DNA from: Serilophus lunatus
Lineage: Eukaryota > Chordata > Aves > Passeriformes > Eurylaimidae
Length of the DNA stretch: 64,000 nucleotides
Direction: 5' to 3'
NCBI GenBank assembly: GCA_013399895.1
Contig: VXBA01000405.1
Location: 505,353-569,352, forward strand
Shown piece by piece: positions 12,413 to 25,430 of the stretch (its first letter is position 1; each line of letters opens with the position of its first letter). The notes under the pieces are model-generated. The model was given only the letters and a program-made list of their open reading frames with translations. It searched no databases and was not told the DNA's origin. Position numbers and translations under genes: made by a program.

Positions 12413-12546
12413 CAATCACAGATTCAAAGAATATTCTGAATTGGAAGGGACACACAAGGGTCATCAAGTCGAGAGAATGGCCCATACAGGAGATTGAATA
12501 TGTGACCTTGGCATTGTTAGCACCGGGTTTTAACCAGCTGAGCAAT
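12413..12546 (-). mobile_element. tRNA-Ile-derived SINE with CR1 tail (TguSINE1-like)
   Basis: On the minus strand the element begins with tRNA-like sequence: A box TTGCTCAGCTGGTTAAAA, then GGTGCTAACAATGCCAAGG, which is the anticodon arm of tRNA-Ile (GGTGCTAATAACGCCAAGG) with the anticodon AAT changed to AAC. A degenerate B box follows near 12490-12501. The 3' half reads CTTGATGACCCTTGTGTGTC and CCTTCCAATTCAGAATATTC, a CR1 3' end. A tRNA-Ile head on a CR1 tail is the arrangement known for TguSINE1 of zebra finch. Such SINEs are copied by the CR1 machinery and transcribed by RNA polymerase III. This copy is substituted in the B box and is probably silent. The anticodon arm is complete, unlike in the copy at 29.4 kb. 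Confidence 0.87.
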
Positions 12547-15500
12547 GCTTCCACAGCCTCTTCAACCACTTCAGTGTCAGATGTACTCTCTGAGGAACAT
12601 CTCTCTCCAAAGGGATTGAACATGGATCTCCAATTTAGTCCACAGTGAAAGTTTAAGTAAAGAATTCATTGGGCTTCTCAGCAGTATTATTGCCCTCTCA
12701 GTGATCATTCAATGCCATGAGCACCATTTGGCTCTATGGCCTCTCTGGGTTCTTCCTGCTCTTCATATGTCTGAGAGAATATTTAATATTCATTTGATCT
12801 TTTTAGCTCATTGTTCCTTGCGCCCTATTTTGACATGCACTATTGCATTTATACAATTAATCTGACAGAGTTTAAAATCCCTTGTCTTTTCCTCGTTTGG
12901 ATAAAATTTCAGCTTTTTGAAAGATGTCTTCTTATTCTAATAACCTACTTTTTGTGTTGATTAGACATGCTTGCTTCCTTTTCACCCTTATTCAAATCTT
13001 CTTAACAGGTGGTACATACTGCTGGCTTCCAGTATGCAGTCCTGCAGTAACCTCCTTATATCCTGCAAAGGTTTACTGACTTTAGGTTCAACATAACAGA
13101 TTCCTAATTTTCACATATTTCCCCTTTTTGAAGTTTTATACCATTGGGGTAGTGATGACGGGGGGTGACACTGACAGGAGTGAAATTAACCTTTTTACCT
13201 CTGTTGGGTTGTTGCATTTGAATTTAGAACTTGTTTGCACACACATTAAAATCAACATTGATTGCATCTAAGGAGAGATAGGACCTACAGGTCAGGACTT
13301 ACTGAGTTTAAAAGGAGTAATTTCTGTTGGTGCCTTACAGCTGCTTAAAAATTTGCAGCGTGATTAAGAATCTCTCAAGGACTTTGGACTAATGAAACTC
13401 AGGGATACTAAAAATTTCATAGCAGGCTTTTGACAGTGGGCTGCATTAGCAGTCTTCAGGCTAAAGAATAATTTATATAACTAAAAGCGGTGTCCTTTTG
13501 CCATGTATTTATTGGTGCCATTTATAAACTATTAATCAATAATTTCCTCTCCATTAACTTTAATATGTTACATATGTTATTTGGAGCATGTCAACCATAC
13601 ACAGTTTAATATACAGTTTTTAATTAGTTAAAGACCGGGAGCCACTAAAAATACACATTAATCAGTGAGAAAGCTGAGACATTAAGCGTTCTTTAGCTCA
13701 TTTTTAAGCTGGTACTTTACTAAATCCCGACAAGCTCTCTAGATCTTTTGATACGCCTGCAGAATATGGTACTCTGTAAACATCAAATTAACTTTTGAAA
13801 GAGTCTTTTTATGACATACATTTACATTTTAATGAGTGACTTCACTTTTTAAAAGATGAATTGTATCAGGAAAGCCCAGGAGTTCCAAGGTATTTCCATC
13901 AGATAACATCTTTTTGTGGTTCAATTCAAGATATTATTCAGTAAAGAAATTTAGCTCGGATTTGTGTTAAAGTATAAGAAACTAGTACTCCTCTAAAAAT
14001 ACTTACAGTGCCTACAAAAGGTTTTACTAATACTTCTCCATCTCCTGAAAAAATCCTGAGAGTCATGAAAGGTGAGATAAATCATATAAGGCAAACCCAT
14101 GGAGCCATTGAGGGGAGAAAAGTCATACTATGCACCAATTTAGAAGGTACGATAACGCATGTTATAGACAATCAGCTTAAAACGGCATTTTTAAAACTAT
14201 TTTTTTGGCATGGTTGACAGAAGCTTGATTTTACAGGCTTAATATTTCTCACATGCAGTAATTTGCATGTCCTTTTCTAGGTCTTATAAAAGAGAATTCT
14301 AGCCATTCATATCATCAGATCTGGATTTTAATATCACCGCATAGACCTCTATCATTTGAGGCAACAGTAATATTTACACCAGATTGCTACTCTCTGTTCA
14401 GGCTGATCACTGAAAGAGACACATGTGGCTTTTGCTGAACCGTTTCAGATAGTAGAGTCCAGTTGCTAGGTCCTCACAGTCCCTACTGTCTACTTTCATT
14501 TATACTACTTCTGTATATCTTTTCTATTTCTATCTGTCCACATCCTCTCCACTTCTTGTGCCTTTCTTTACTGTCCTCCCACCCTACTCTGAACACTGTT
14601 GATACCCCATACTACACTGTTTTTCCTTGCCTCCTTGATCTTCTCCAATTTACTCAATTTCTATCAACAAAACTGTCTTGTCTATGGTACTTGTCATAGA
14701 AAAAAGTCAATATTTTAGTTGATGCTCAAAACCGCCTTCTTGTTAGACAAATACTCAAAGTAAGATCAATCTCAATTTCATTTGAAAAATATAAAAATTT
14801 GGTAAACAAGAGCTTAGATAAAACCCTGGATAACAAGCTGTCTGTAACAGTTAACTGACCATTTAGCAGTGTCAGAAGAGCCTATAATAAAGAAGGCCCT
14901 CTAAATTTAGCTCTGAATCCAATCACTAAAAATTAAACCTAGGAGCTAATATCCCCCCTCCCTTCATTGCCATATCTGCAGCCTTTCTCTGCTTTCAGCT
15001 GGTGATGTCTGTGCAAAGCATCAGCTTCTGTGGAGAAAGTGGTAATTTCATACTTTTTTCTTGACATTTTCAAAAGGCAAGGACAAACTGTGACACCCTG
15101 CAGGCACACATTCTCTTGTATATGCTTATAGTTTCACATAAAAACTTCTCCCCAACCCAAAGCTAATGAATGGTAATTGGATGCATGGATAACAAAGAAA
15201 ACATAATTCATGATTATTGCTCTGAATTGAGAACTGCGTGATATTGAGCATGGGAAGTCAAAATAATCATGGACACCTTCCACTCCATGCAGCATGAATG
15301 AGCCAGGCTAATGCAGTCTTGGGAGAAAAACCTTTGAGAGCAAACATGTGACCAATCACATTATCACCCCTTGTTAATTTCTTTCACAACCTCTGGCAAC
15401 CTGAACATTTCAAATTCTTTCCTAGTGACATCTGTATTCATGCATCTAACTCAGATTAAAACACACTTCAACAACACTACCCTTGTGTAAGCAAGCATCA

Positions 15501-18479
15501 CTGTCAGCGCTGTTCCTGTAGTCACCAAAATCTCTCACTCTTTGGAGCCCTGTTATCAGCTCTTTCCTATTGATCTGCTTTGCATGATCAGATAACAAAG
15601 AATATCCCCTCAGACACCTCTAAACCCTGCACTTCCTAGTTTCCAACTGAAAACAGTCCTGCACATTCAATATTTCTCTGCTCTTTCCATACAAACTCTT
15701 AATGCCCGATAAATGTCCTATTTCTGTCATTGGCGAGTTGGCTTAAAACTGCAGGGCAAGCAACAAAAACAAACAGATGGGAAAGGCTTCCTTGGAGTTA
15801 TGCATATTCCATCTACACTCTACCTAGGCTGAACAGTAGTCTGCTTAAAGCATCTTTCACAACATGGCAGGAAAAATAAACATCAGAACCTCAGTTATAA
15901 AGAATTTGTTCCCATCATGCTGACTGACACATGATTATACTTTCTCTCTGAGCTAATAAGTTGTTGCTGCAAAGTAAAGATCTTTTTCATATTGCACTGA
16001 TCAATATGTTTAATTTAAACATTTTAATTGGGTCAGGATTTTAAACTGACAGCTTTTTTTTTAGTTGAAATGTATTCTTTGTCCTGTCTCCAATTAATAT
16101 TTAAGTGAAGTGTTTTTATCAGCACTTAACATTATTATCAGCTGCAAACTAAGACAACTTGTCAGGAACAAAAATGCAGACTGTGCAAGAAAATTCACCA
16201 ATTTCACCAATATTTGCAGGATCAAAATGACTATACTGAAGATCACTGGGAATTCTCAAAGAAAAAGGGGATTGAACCTCCCTGGGTAGACTTTGTATTT
16301 TGAAAGTACTGTAGATAAGAATATCAAAGCTAGTGAACTTCAACAGGAAAAGAGGTTTTACAGACTGACTGGCCTGAGGTACTCAACAACAAACCCAATT
16401 TAGCATAATATTCAACTGGTCTTCAGATAGAAGAACTGGAAGTATGGTACAGCTCCATTCCCCAAATCTTACAGACATGCTACTGCAACAGTCATACATC
16501 AGAGACTATAGCCCTTTTGTCTTCTATGTGGCAGATTTCAGAAGCTGTTAAAGGTCATAAAAGTAACAGGGATAGGCAAACAAAGGGAAAACACATTTTT
16601 TCCTCTAGGGAAAGGCAGATTCAGGACTCTAGTTCTGAGCTGAGTGACTGGTTGGAAAAATGAAAAGAAATGTAGGAGCAACACTTATTAAAATACAGTC
16701 AGTTTGACTTAGCACATTAATGACATTTCCTATTCTTTGTAGTGGCATGGCCACATGCAATCCTAAGTAAATATTCCAAACTGTAATTGCAATGAATAAT
16801 GGCTTTTTGCTCTGAGTTCAAAAGCTCTTCATGACAGATCTACAGCCTGACTCATTATATTTGGAGTAATGATTATCCTGTATAAAACACAACAGCTTTC
16901 TCCTTGGAGGATACAAAGGAAAACTTTCTTAAGTGCCTAAACCTAGCACACTTGTCATTTAAGGATCCACAGAAGTGGTTAATGGGACTTTTTGAAAGTA
17001 TCCAAATTCTTATCTATGTCAGGAATAAAAGTTCCCTTCAGTATCAACAAGTAGATGCTCTTTAAACACTTCTATACATTTAGTATTTTTCCCATTGATT
17101 TTTGCATTCAAAGGAGGGTGGTCAAGCAACCTGTCAAGCCACACACTCAAAACAAAAAGCGTATTCTTCTGCCTCAGCAGCTGACTACCTTTTGCTGCTA
17201 TTTCTGACCCCAGTTCCTGTCAGTTTTCCTCTACTCCTTTCATGAAGCCCTCTTCAATATAGGTTCATCGTTCTTCTGAGCTAGGCAGCATTATCTCCAT
17301 TAGACTTCCCTGTCTTTGGGCTATGTTAGCATTGGAAAGGCCAGAGTCTCTTTTAGAATAATGAGGTACAGATGTGCCTCTGCTTTTCAGTCTGTCCTAT
17401 GTTCCTTCCCTGCCTTGAGCTAGTAAGATAGAGGTTTATGCTCTTTACGTGACATGGCATGAAGTACACTTTAGGACAATGGTCCTAATTCCCTGACAAA
17501 TCTGGATTTGGAAAACATTCGTAGGGATGGAAAGATTTGAAGAGTACAACCATCTACCAGCAAACTTCAGATAGACTTTTTTTCCTATAAAGTAGATTAA
17601 ATTTCACTTTTTTGATGTAGATTACTTGCAAAAATGGCATCATCTAAACCAGATAAACTGTATCTCACAAAGAAGAACACACATTGCTGAAGCTGCTTTA
17701 TCTCAGTGAAACAGGAGCAGCTTTGTATTCATGAAAGTGACCATCAGAAAGGGCGCTGGTCTCTTATTATTTAGTCTAACAACTGAAGGAAGCAAAAGAC
17801 TAAGCTATTTTAATTTTTATTTTTAAAGCAGCTCTTACACAGATTGTGACGGGAGCATTTTGTGTAAGACACTCTCACATCTTTGTTGAAATCGGGTCTA
17901 GTCAGGGAAGGAAGCTTTTGCTTCCTTTTGCTGCTGATTAAGAGTCCAGGGCTTAAAGGGCAATTCCAGACAAGGAAGGAGATCTTTATCGCTGCCCTTG
18001 GAATAGTTCCCACTGTTGTGCTCATTTTCCCTCTTCTTTTAATCACAATTTACAGCTGTAAACCATCTCTGAGAATGGTACCAGCATATCAGCTGTTTCA
18101 TGAAGATGCTAGATCATTCAGCATTGTTATGTTTTCAATAATTATAAATGCTTCTAATAATATTACATGGTTTCAATCAGTAAACAGTTCTTAAGAACTA
18201 CCACAGCTGTTTTCTGAGTAGCTAAAGTAGATCAGCTTGTAAGAAAATAGCACAGGACAGTCCTCCTGTAAAAAAATACAGTGTGGGCTGAAGCCATCTG
18301 GTGAGTATTACATGTCACCTTCTTCTCCAGTCCATACAGGAGAGATGTTTCACAATGCAAATCAGGACGAGTGTTTAGGATCAGCTCTCAGAATTCAGAT
18401 ATAATGCAACTCTTTAATCAATGAACAAAGTTGTGTGGAAATGATTTCCATGCTAAATTAGAGGGAGGACATAACAAAT
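12547..18479. other. long unique stretch, no gene seen
   Basis: This is the longest stretch near the left of the window without a recognisable young repeat. It is AT-rich, with only short random-looking frames (for example 14008-14217, 14463-14699 and 16149-16343). The segment 13430-13880 is described separately because of its regulatory look. Nothing else can be assigned. Confidence 0.55.
13430..13880. other. candidate conserved non-coding element
   Basis: This AT-rich block is free of recognisable repeats and carries closely spaced homeodomain-type cores: ATTAATCAATAATTT, TTTTTAATTAGTTAAAG and CATTAATCAG. It also keeps several isolated CpGs in CpG-poor surroundings. That is the texture of many vertebrate developmental enhancers, but the conclusion is an impression from composition and motif density. 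No conservation data were available, and AT-rich DNA produces TAAT cores by chance. Confidence 0.18.
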
Positions 18480-18997
18480 GACAGACCCTCAGTTCACAGC
18501 AACCTGAGAAACTCAGGGACTGGGGCAACAGAAAACTTATGGGATTCAATAGGAAGCAATACCTCTGGGCAGATTAACCTCAGGCATTAGTATGGGCTGG
18601 GTACTAATTGGCAGGCCAGCAGGCTCAGTAAAAAGGACCCAGGCAATGCAGTTAATGCCAGGCTGAACATGTGCCAACCATACACTCCCATCATGATCAA
18701 AATAAACTACTTAGGCCTATCTTAGGGGGAACATAGATCAAGGGAGGCTATTCCACACTTAATCTGCTGCTGGAGGAGTGGGGCATAGCTGATCTACTGT
18801 GTTCACTTCTGGGAGCCCACATACACTTCAAGAGAGATGTTTAAACTTGGAGGGGGTCTATGAAGTGTCTACTAAGATGGCTGGGGACACAGAGCACATG
18901 AGCTATAGGGAAAAGCTGAGAGAATTGTACTTCCTTGTCTGGCAAAGGAAGGTATAAAGGGTGATCAAGCAGGAGCCTACGACTACACAAAGAGATT
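18480..18997 (+). mobile_element. old CR1 LINE, left part, split by a later CR1
   Basis: This diverged sense CR1 covers the end of the reverse-transcriptase ORF and the start of the 3' region. It aligns by eye with the copy at 59.1-59.5 kb: shared landmarks are GCCAGGCTGAACATGTGCCA, a TTAGGGGGA...CATAGATCAAGGGAGG block, GGGGACACAGAGCACAT and GACTACACAAAG. The alignment breaks after 18997 and resumes at 19890, because a minus-strand CR1 sits between. The last five bases, AGATT, recur at 19890-19894 and may be a target duplication. Confidence 0.8.
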
Positions 18998-19889
18998 GCA
19001 GAACCACAGAATCACACAATCATTTAGGCTAGAAAAGACCTCTGAGATCTTCAAGTCCAACCTATGACCGAATATACCATGTCAACTAGATCATGGCACT
19101 AAGTTCACGTCCAGTCTTGCCTTAAACAACTCTAGGGATGGTGACTCTACCTCCTCCTTGGACAGCCCATTCCAGTATCTAATTACCCTTTCTGTGAAGA
19201 AATTCTTCCTAATTTCCTACCTAAACCTTGCTTGATACAGCTTAAGACTATGCTTTCTCATCCTTGAGGCAAGAGGCCAAACCCCACCTGACTACAACCA
19301 CCTTTCAAGTAGATGTAGAGGACAGTAAAGTACCCTCTAAGTATTCTTTTCTCCTGGCTAAGCAACCCCATCTCCCTCAACCACTCCTCATAAGAGGTGC
19401 TCTCCAGACCCTTCACAGCTTCACTGCCCTTCTCTGAACACACTCCAGCATCTCGATGTCCCTCCTCAACTGAGGGGCCCAGAACTGGACACAGTACTCG
19501 AGGTGTGGCATCAACAGTGCTGAGTACAGAGGAGAAATCATTGTCCTAGTTGCGCTGGCCCACATTATTCCTGATACAGTCCAGGATGCCACTGGCCTTT
19601 CTGGCCACCTGGGCACACTGCGGGCTCCTGTTTGGCCACTTTCCAACAGCACCCCCAGGTCCTTTTCCGAGGGACCACTTTCCACCCACTCTGTCCCCAG
19701 CCTATGGTGCTGCATGGGTTAGGGTTATTGTGGCCAAATATAGGACCCAGCACTGGGTCTTGTTGAACCTTGTGCTGTTGGTCTTGGCCCATTGATCCAG
19801 CCTGTCCAGATCACTCTGTGGAGCCCTCCTAACCTCCAACAGGTTGACATTCTGCCCCAACTTGGTGTTGTCTGCGAATTTGATATTAC
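18998..19889 (-). mobile_element. CR1 LINE inserted inside an older CR1
   Basis: This antisense CR1 of about 890 bp starts (at its 3' end) with the ACCACAGAATCACACAATCATT tail. It continues through GACCTCTGAGATCTTCAAGTCC, GGATGGTGACTCTACCTCCTCC, CCCTTCTCTGAACACACTCCAG and TGAGGGGCCCAGAACTGG. On the minus strand its 5' end encodes the C-terminal part of the CR1 reverse-transcriptase protein: a KFADNTKLG motif followed by LDRLDQWAKTNSTRFNKTQC, where CR1 usually has FADDTKLG and LDRLEKWANRN..KFNKGKC. It is 5'-truncated, the usual outcome of target-primed reverse transcription. It interrupts the sense CR1 at 18480-20212 and is therefore the younger of the two. Confidence 0.92.
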
Positions 19890-20212
19890 AGATTTTACAG
19901 AGATAACATAGACTTGTCTTGGCAGTACCAAAGAATAAAACAAGGGGCAAGGGACACACATTGTGACTTTTAGTTTTCAGATGGGACATTAGCATGAATG
20001 TCTTCACTCACAGGGCAGTGCAGCACTGAAAGAAGAGTGAGTGGGCTTTTCTGCTTTTCAATATTCATTTAAACAAACCCTTTGTTTTACTGTTGCTGAC
20101 AGTCAGGATAGCTGGTGATAGATACAATGGCAATAATTCTTGTTTTAAACAGAAGGATGGACTGACTGACATCCAGATGTCAACCCCAATCAATGCTTCT
20201 ATGATTGTGTGA
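19890..20212 (+). mobile_element. old CR1 LINE, right part, resuming after the nested insertion
   Basis: The landmarks of the 59.5-kb copy continue here: ATTTTACAGAGATAACATAGAC against AAATTATGAAGATGACAAAGCCAGAC, then AAGGGACACACATTGTGACTT, ATGGGACATTAGCATGAATG and GGGCAGTGCAGCACTG. Later come TTTTAAACAGAAGGATGGAC and a worn CR1 end, GACATCCAGATGTCAACCCC followed by ATGATTGTGTGA. It is the 3' end of the element that begins at 18480. A stretch near 20035-20110 does not match well and may be decayed. Confidence 0.78.
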
Positions 20213-22734
20213 GTTTTTTGCAATAAGAACTGACAAATGATGCAACTGAGGCTCCCTGAGCTTCTACAGCTCAGGTCTACTGTATTACTCTATTTACTGA
20301 AAGAGAAAACAAGTGGTTGAACTGTCTTTGTTGAGAGGCAAATAACCAAAGTTGTCTAGACTCTGATACTGAGACTTTCTCCTAGTCCACAATGTTGAAC
20401 TTCCATGAACTCCTTGGAGTGCAGCATGCTTGACTTCGCAGTGAAAATAGATGTTCATCCAAGGTTAAAATATCTTTCGCAGAAATTTTCCAAATACAAT
20501 TGAACATCAATGAAAATGAAGCCTACCTCAGCTTGTGAAACTTAGTAATTTGAAGTTACTTTTCTTTATTCCCTAAAGCTCCTGAGAAGTCACTCTTTCA
20601 ACCCCAGGATTAGGACCTGTGTTAATATAAGGCTATTGGAGTTTTTGGAGAAGAACTGTGCTTGTCTCTGCAGGCCATCAGTAGTCAATACCATGATCAT
20701 CGGGTTTGCCCAAATCCCAGTTTTATGTTAGTCAAAAAAAGCTTCTCCCAGGTACCACCAGATCTAGACAGCAGCATCTTGATGTTTGTTCTTCCACCAT
20801 CTTCTATTGCATATTGGGTAAAAAAACAGAATTTTTTTTTTAATTTGATGGTTTGTAAGCTTTATATTATAGAATAGATAGGAATCACTGACAGAAGGAC
20901 TGGCTAGCTGGGAATGACATGGCAATTAAAAATACCAAAGCCTGCCCTTCATATGTCAGCAGGTGAAACATTAATTGTTATATTGGGGACAAGTAGCAGA
21001 TTCTGGAATTTAAATATACCTTATAGCAAGCTGACATCAAGTATTGTAATGGGAGATGGGTAGCATCTAGCTATTTCAGTCACTAGTCCAACTGTTTTCC
21101 CCAATATAACTGCATATGGACTGAGTTTTCCAAATCCTCTTTGTTCTCCCCTCCCAGCACTAACACCAAATGTGATTTGAAATATTTTGCTAATAAGTTA
21201 TCAGACCTATGGTCTAAAGGGTGATCAACATTTCTTAACATAGTGCCCAAGAGAAGGTATGTATTAAAGGCCCATCCTCTTTCTCCAGATTATAACTAAT
21301 TTCCTGATTTAATATCAACCTGTGATGACTTCTACGTGGTTTTGTTTTTTTTTTCCCTCTGAGGACAGTAACAGCTCCAACATCTTTATTCAAATCCTGT
21401 AATGTAACTATATGAAGAAATAATATTTAGCATTCACTTTTTGCAGGAAAAGAATAATGGACAAGCAATATTACATATATCTAGTTGGTTTTTTTTCCTC
21501 TTCAGCATGACGTGCGGATGTGTGCTCTTTTTCTCAATGATGCAAATTCAGCACTTTATTTTATCATGTGCTAATTTTATGTCTTTCTGTAGCCTTTGTA
21601 GAAAAAGAAACTTCAATCACAAGTTACAGCTTGAGTCACACAGAAGAGAAAGGCCATTGATTACTTCATGGCTGCAAAAGTTAACTAGGGCTATAAAACT
21701 TGCTTCGGATTCTCTCACCAATATTTATTTCCCTTTTATTAAGTGCATTAGAGCTATAACACTGCAAAAAATATCAGGAGAAAGGAAATAGATGGAAAAA
21801 ATTAAAATCTAACTATTTACAATGTAACATATATCAGGCTTATACAAAGCAGTCTAATGATCTGTGAGCTTGATGCCTAGCCAATATTAACTTTATTCTT
21901 GAGAACTGGATTGTCATCTAAGATTTTGATTTGGTTCACAACCAAAATTTGGATAATTTATAATAACTCAATAATTTATAATAATTCAAGAACACTTGGA
22001 TCTGTGCTTAGCCTGGGACTACAATGTCAGTGAAGGGTATGTTAATTTCAGAGAGCTAAAAGGAAAAGAAAAATCTAGGATACCTAGGGTAAAGATTGCA
22101 TAGCAGTGGAAGAATGGAAGTGAATGGAAAACATGCTTGCTTAAGTAGTGTTTAGACCACTAACCTCATTTAGCAACAGGGCTAATATAGCTTGCCGAGA
22201 TGAAGACACAATTGTAAAATTCAAAGGAGTAAGTGATAAATTCACAGGCTCTCTGTATCCCTACTGCAGCCAAACAGTTATCCAAAGCTGGTATCAAGTG
22301 TCTGCTGGAAGTCTGGAAGGTGTTTTCTAGGACTTTTATATTGGACTGTAAAGTGATGAAAGCTATTTTTGTGTTAGGATTGTGTCAAAGCCATTAGGAG
22401 AAACTATCTTGCTAAACTCAGAATCAGAAATCTTGCATACTTTGGGGGGAAAAAAAAAAAAAAGAAGAAAAAGATTAACGCAGAGTTCCCTACCCTGAGA
22501 ATTCTTCTGCTATGTGAATTAACATTCCAAATAACCTCTCAGAAAATGAAGGAAAATAAATTTGGTGAGAGGAAAAGCACCTTACAGTCTTGAAGACTGT
22601 ACAATTAATTTCTTTGCTCACTTTATTTTGAAGTGCATGGTAAATTTCTGAAAATCCAGATCTTTTTACACATTATGTATAGATTTAACAAGGCAACTAA
22701 TGACGCCTGTAGTTCTCCTTGACAGAAGAGACTC
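20213..22734. other. unique AT-rich DNA, no gene seen
   Basis: No repeat family or gene is recognised. The 116-codon plus frame at 21441-21791 is rich in Phe, Ser and Ile with no motif, and probably arises by chance. A purine tract (G6 then A14 and mixed A/G, about 22444-22473) is the only simple sequence. Confidence 0.55.
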
Positions 22735-22895
22735 TTGACTTGTGTCCAAAGAAGGGCAATGAGGATGGTGAAGGGACTGAAGCACAAGCCCTGTGAGGAG
22801 CAGCTGATGGAGCCAGGGTTTAGTCTGGAGAAGAGAAGGCTCAGGGAAGAGACCTTTTTGCTCTCTACAGCTGCTTGAAAGGAGATTATAGTGAA
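22735..22895 (+). mobile_element. short CR1 LINE fragment lacking its 3' end
   Basis: CR1 words occur in sense order: CAAAGAAGGGCAATGAGGATG, AAGCACAAGCCCTGTGAGGAG, TCTGGAGAAGAGAAGGCTCAGG and CTGCTTGAAAGGAGATTATAG. The match stops abruptly near 22895, well before the CR1 3' end and tail, so a later deletion or rearrangement removed the rest. Confidence 0.85.
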
Positions 22896-24606
22896 CACCA
22901 CAGGGAGCTGTGGTACTGTGAACTTGACTACTAATGGAGTCTGATTTCCTACAGGTGAGTTCCTAGTCCTCTCAGCTAGCGTTGAGCATTACTTCTGGAT
23001 GGGGTTCATGATATCTTGTAAGGAAATAAAAAATAAATTTTAATAGTTACCCACATAGAAATTTTTGAGACACCCACTTTTATAAATCTTACAGTAACTA
23101 TTGTAGTCTTTTTAATCTGTGGTAAATTTGATTAGAATCTTTCAAAGAATCACAGGGAGAATAGGGGCACAGTTGGCTGGGGAAAGTATAATTACCTAAG
23201 GCTTAGTCTCTCAGGGTATTTTCATAAGATAAGTCAAAACCCCAAATCATCTGGTATCAGTGGATAACAGAAGGAACTGAAAACTATTTGGCCTTATAAC
23301 AGCACACCATCTACTGAGTGCCACAAACAACTGATCATGGTTGATGTTCTGTAACACCATTCAAAACCAGGAAAGTCTTTTCTACCGATTCAGTTTTGAT
23401 GCAATTGACATTTTATGCTTTTCCTTCTCAGCTAAATAGGTTGAATGGAAATATATCTCATCATGTCATTAGAAGTGCTGTCTTTTCTTTAGTGGATAAG
23501 CAAATCCAGAAGAGCGGAGCTTGGTATACGACATAACAGAAGCAACTGATGATACTTAGTTTAACAGCATGATTCAAAATAAAGTGAGCTGATATCGCTT
23601 ATATTGACAATATTTTCAGCCTAGATATTTATTCTGAGATAAATTTCAAACTACTGTGAATTCCAGTTATCCTCATTTGGCCAAAATAACTAACGGCATT
23701 ATTCACATATTATCATGCTCTTGCATACGTGCATGCCAGAGACGAGACATGTTTATCTACAAATAACTTTATTTGAAAAGTAATTTGTGACCTGAATCTA
23801 AAGTAGCATGATTTTGCATTCTCAGATTTCTCAACCAAATGGACTACTATCTAAAAGTCTGAAAATCCATGCACCATTATTTCTATGGATCTAGTTTAGT
23901 CACTTCGTACTGTTGATCTGTAGGAAGCTTTGGGAAAGAATACTTTTTTTCCCCCATCACATACTGTATAAAGCAGCAGACTTGTAAGATCTAAGAATAA
24001 TATAAAAGGTAGTCCATCTGAGGCCTTGTTACAAGCTCAAGGAGACTTCACTATGATGTGACACCAATAGGTTCCGGTCCTACAACGAAATGCTGATTCC
24101 CTTCAGAAACTGCCAGGATAAGCTAAGATGCAGAGCCATGACATTTTCTGGCAGAGGGCACAGCTAAGCCCAAAGAAAGCCTGGTAATGACTGTAATGAT
24201 ATGGTTGTGCTCATGAGTAAGTGATCAGGTGCTCAAGAAAGCTCTGGAGAAGTAAGCATGAGGAGGAGGTGAAGATGTATTCATGCTAAGGAAGAAAATC
24301 AAGGTCTGAATAAATTTGTCCTTAAAATTTTCACTGAAAGTATTCATAATAAACAACTGTACTGGAACTATGATAATGCTTAAAGATACAATTCAAAGTG
24401 CAACAAAGATAATAGGAACATTGCCATCACCTTAAGAGGGAAGGAAACTTACTTAGATGATATAGGAACCAGTCTGAATTTTTCCTAAGGCTTATGATTA
24501 TTTTTCTGCCTAAAAATGTTCAAAATTTTTAATCTTTTCAAATTCCCTTTTGGAAGCACCTTATCATGTTCTGTGTGGCTGGCTCCAACTAAAGTTTACT
24601 ACTTAA
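22896..24606. other. unique AT-rich DNA, no gene seen
   Basis: No recognisable gene or repeat. The end of this stretch carries the left copy of the target duplication for the LTR that follows. Confidence 0.6.
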
Positions 24607-25421
24607 ATGTCTGTACTGGTTTGGGGGAGGCTGGGATCGCTGAGGGTGATCAAAGGGGGCTTTGGGGCTTGAGGGTGTTCTTGGACTTTTGGGGGGGAAA
24701 GAGTGTAAGAAAAATTTGTTTATAAAATTCAGTTTTCCTTGGAAAAGCTGCGGACGGGGGAGGAAGCTGAGATCGAGGCAGCCCTCTCCCAGACAGGGTG
24801 GCAACTCATCATCCCTGCGCGGAGCGGGGAAGGGGAGGATGGGGGAGGCTGCCCCCATCCCCGGCTGTTCCCCTGGGACCAGGGGAGGAGGGGCTGCTCT
24901 TCCTGTGCCCCGCCATTCCTGGGACAGGGCTCAGGGTGTCCCCGCTCCAGCCTGCCTTCCCAGGAGCCGGGGGAGGCTGTTCTCGGCGCGGGCTGCCCCC
25001 TTCCCCTGCCGTTCCTGGGGGGCACGGGCCGGGATGGGGCCAGTGGGGGTGGTTTCTCGTTTCCCCTGGGCTCCCCCTGCCCCCGGGAAGCGGGGCTGGC
25101 ACCAGTCCCAGTCCCCTCGAGGCCAGGGCGGCAGCGGCGGCTTCTCACCCTGGGCTCCCAGGAGCGTGGGGCTGGAGCGGGGACAGCAGCAGGCTGCTCC
25201 TCCCGCCTCCACTGTACCTGCCTGCCCCCTCCTTGCACGGCCACAGGGGAAGCCCCGGGGCAGGGTGGGCAGGGTGGCGTGCGGGATGCACGCACGGCAG
25301 CCCTGTACCAGCCCCGGCCGGGGACATGAGCACGGCGGCTGCTTCTGAACAGCAGTGGGGGGCCGTCCCCGGCGCAGTGTTGGCGCTGGGGCGTCTCTAA
25401 GATGCCACGGCTGTGAAAACA

Positions 25422-25430
25422 AAGATGGCG
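25422..25430 (+). promoter_or_regulatory. YY1-type motif AAGATGGCG in the LTR
   Basis: AAGATGGCG followed by CG is the core consensus bound by the zinc-finger protein YY1, common in vertebrate promoters and retroviral LTRs. It lies about 140 bp upstream of the TATA-like box of the same LTR. The motif is visible, but binding here is inferred. Confidence 0.4.

Noticed and set aside
12531..12545. tRNA gene at the A-box-like sequence
   Set aside because: The flanking anticodon arm and CR1 tail show a SINE. The acceptor stem and intact cloverleaf are missing.
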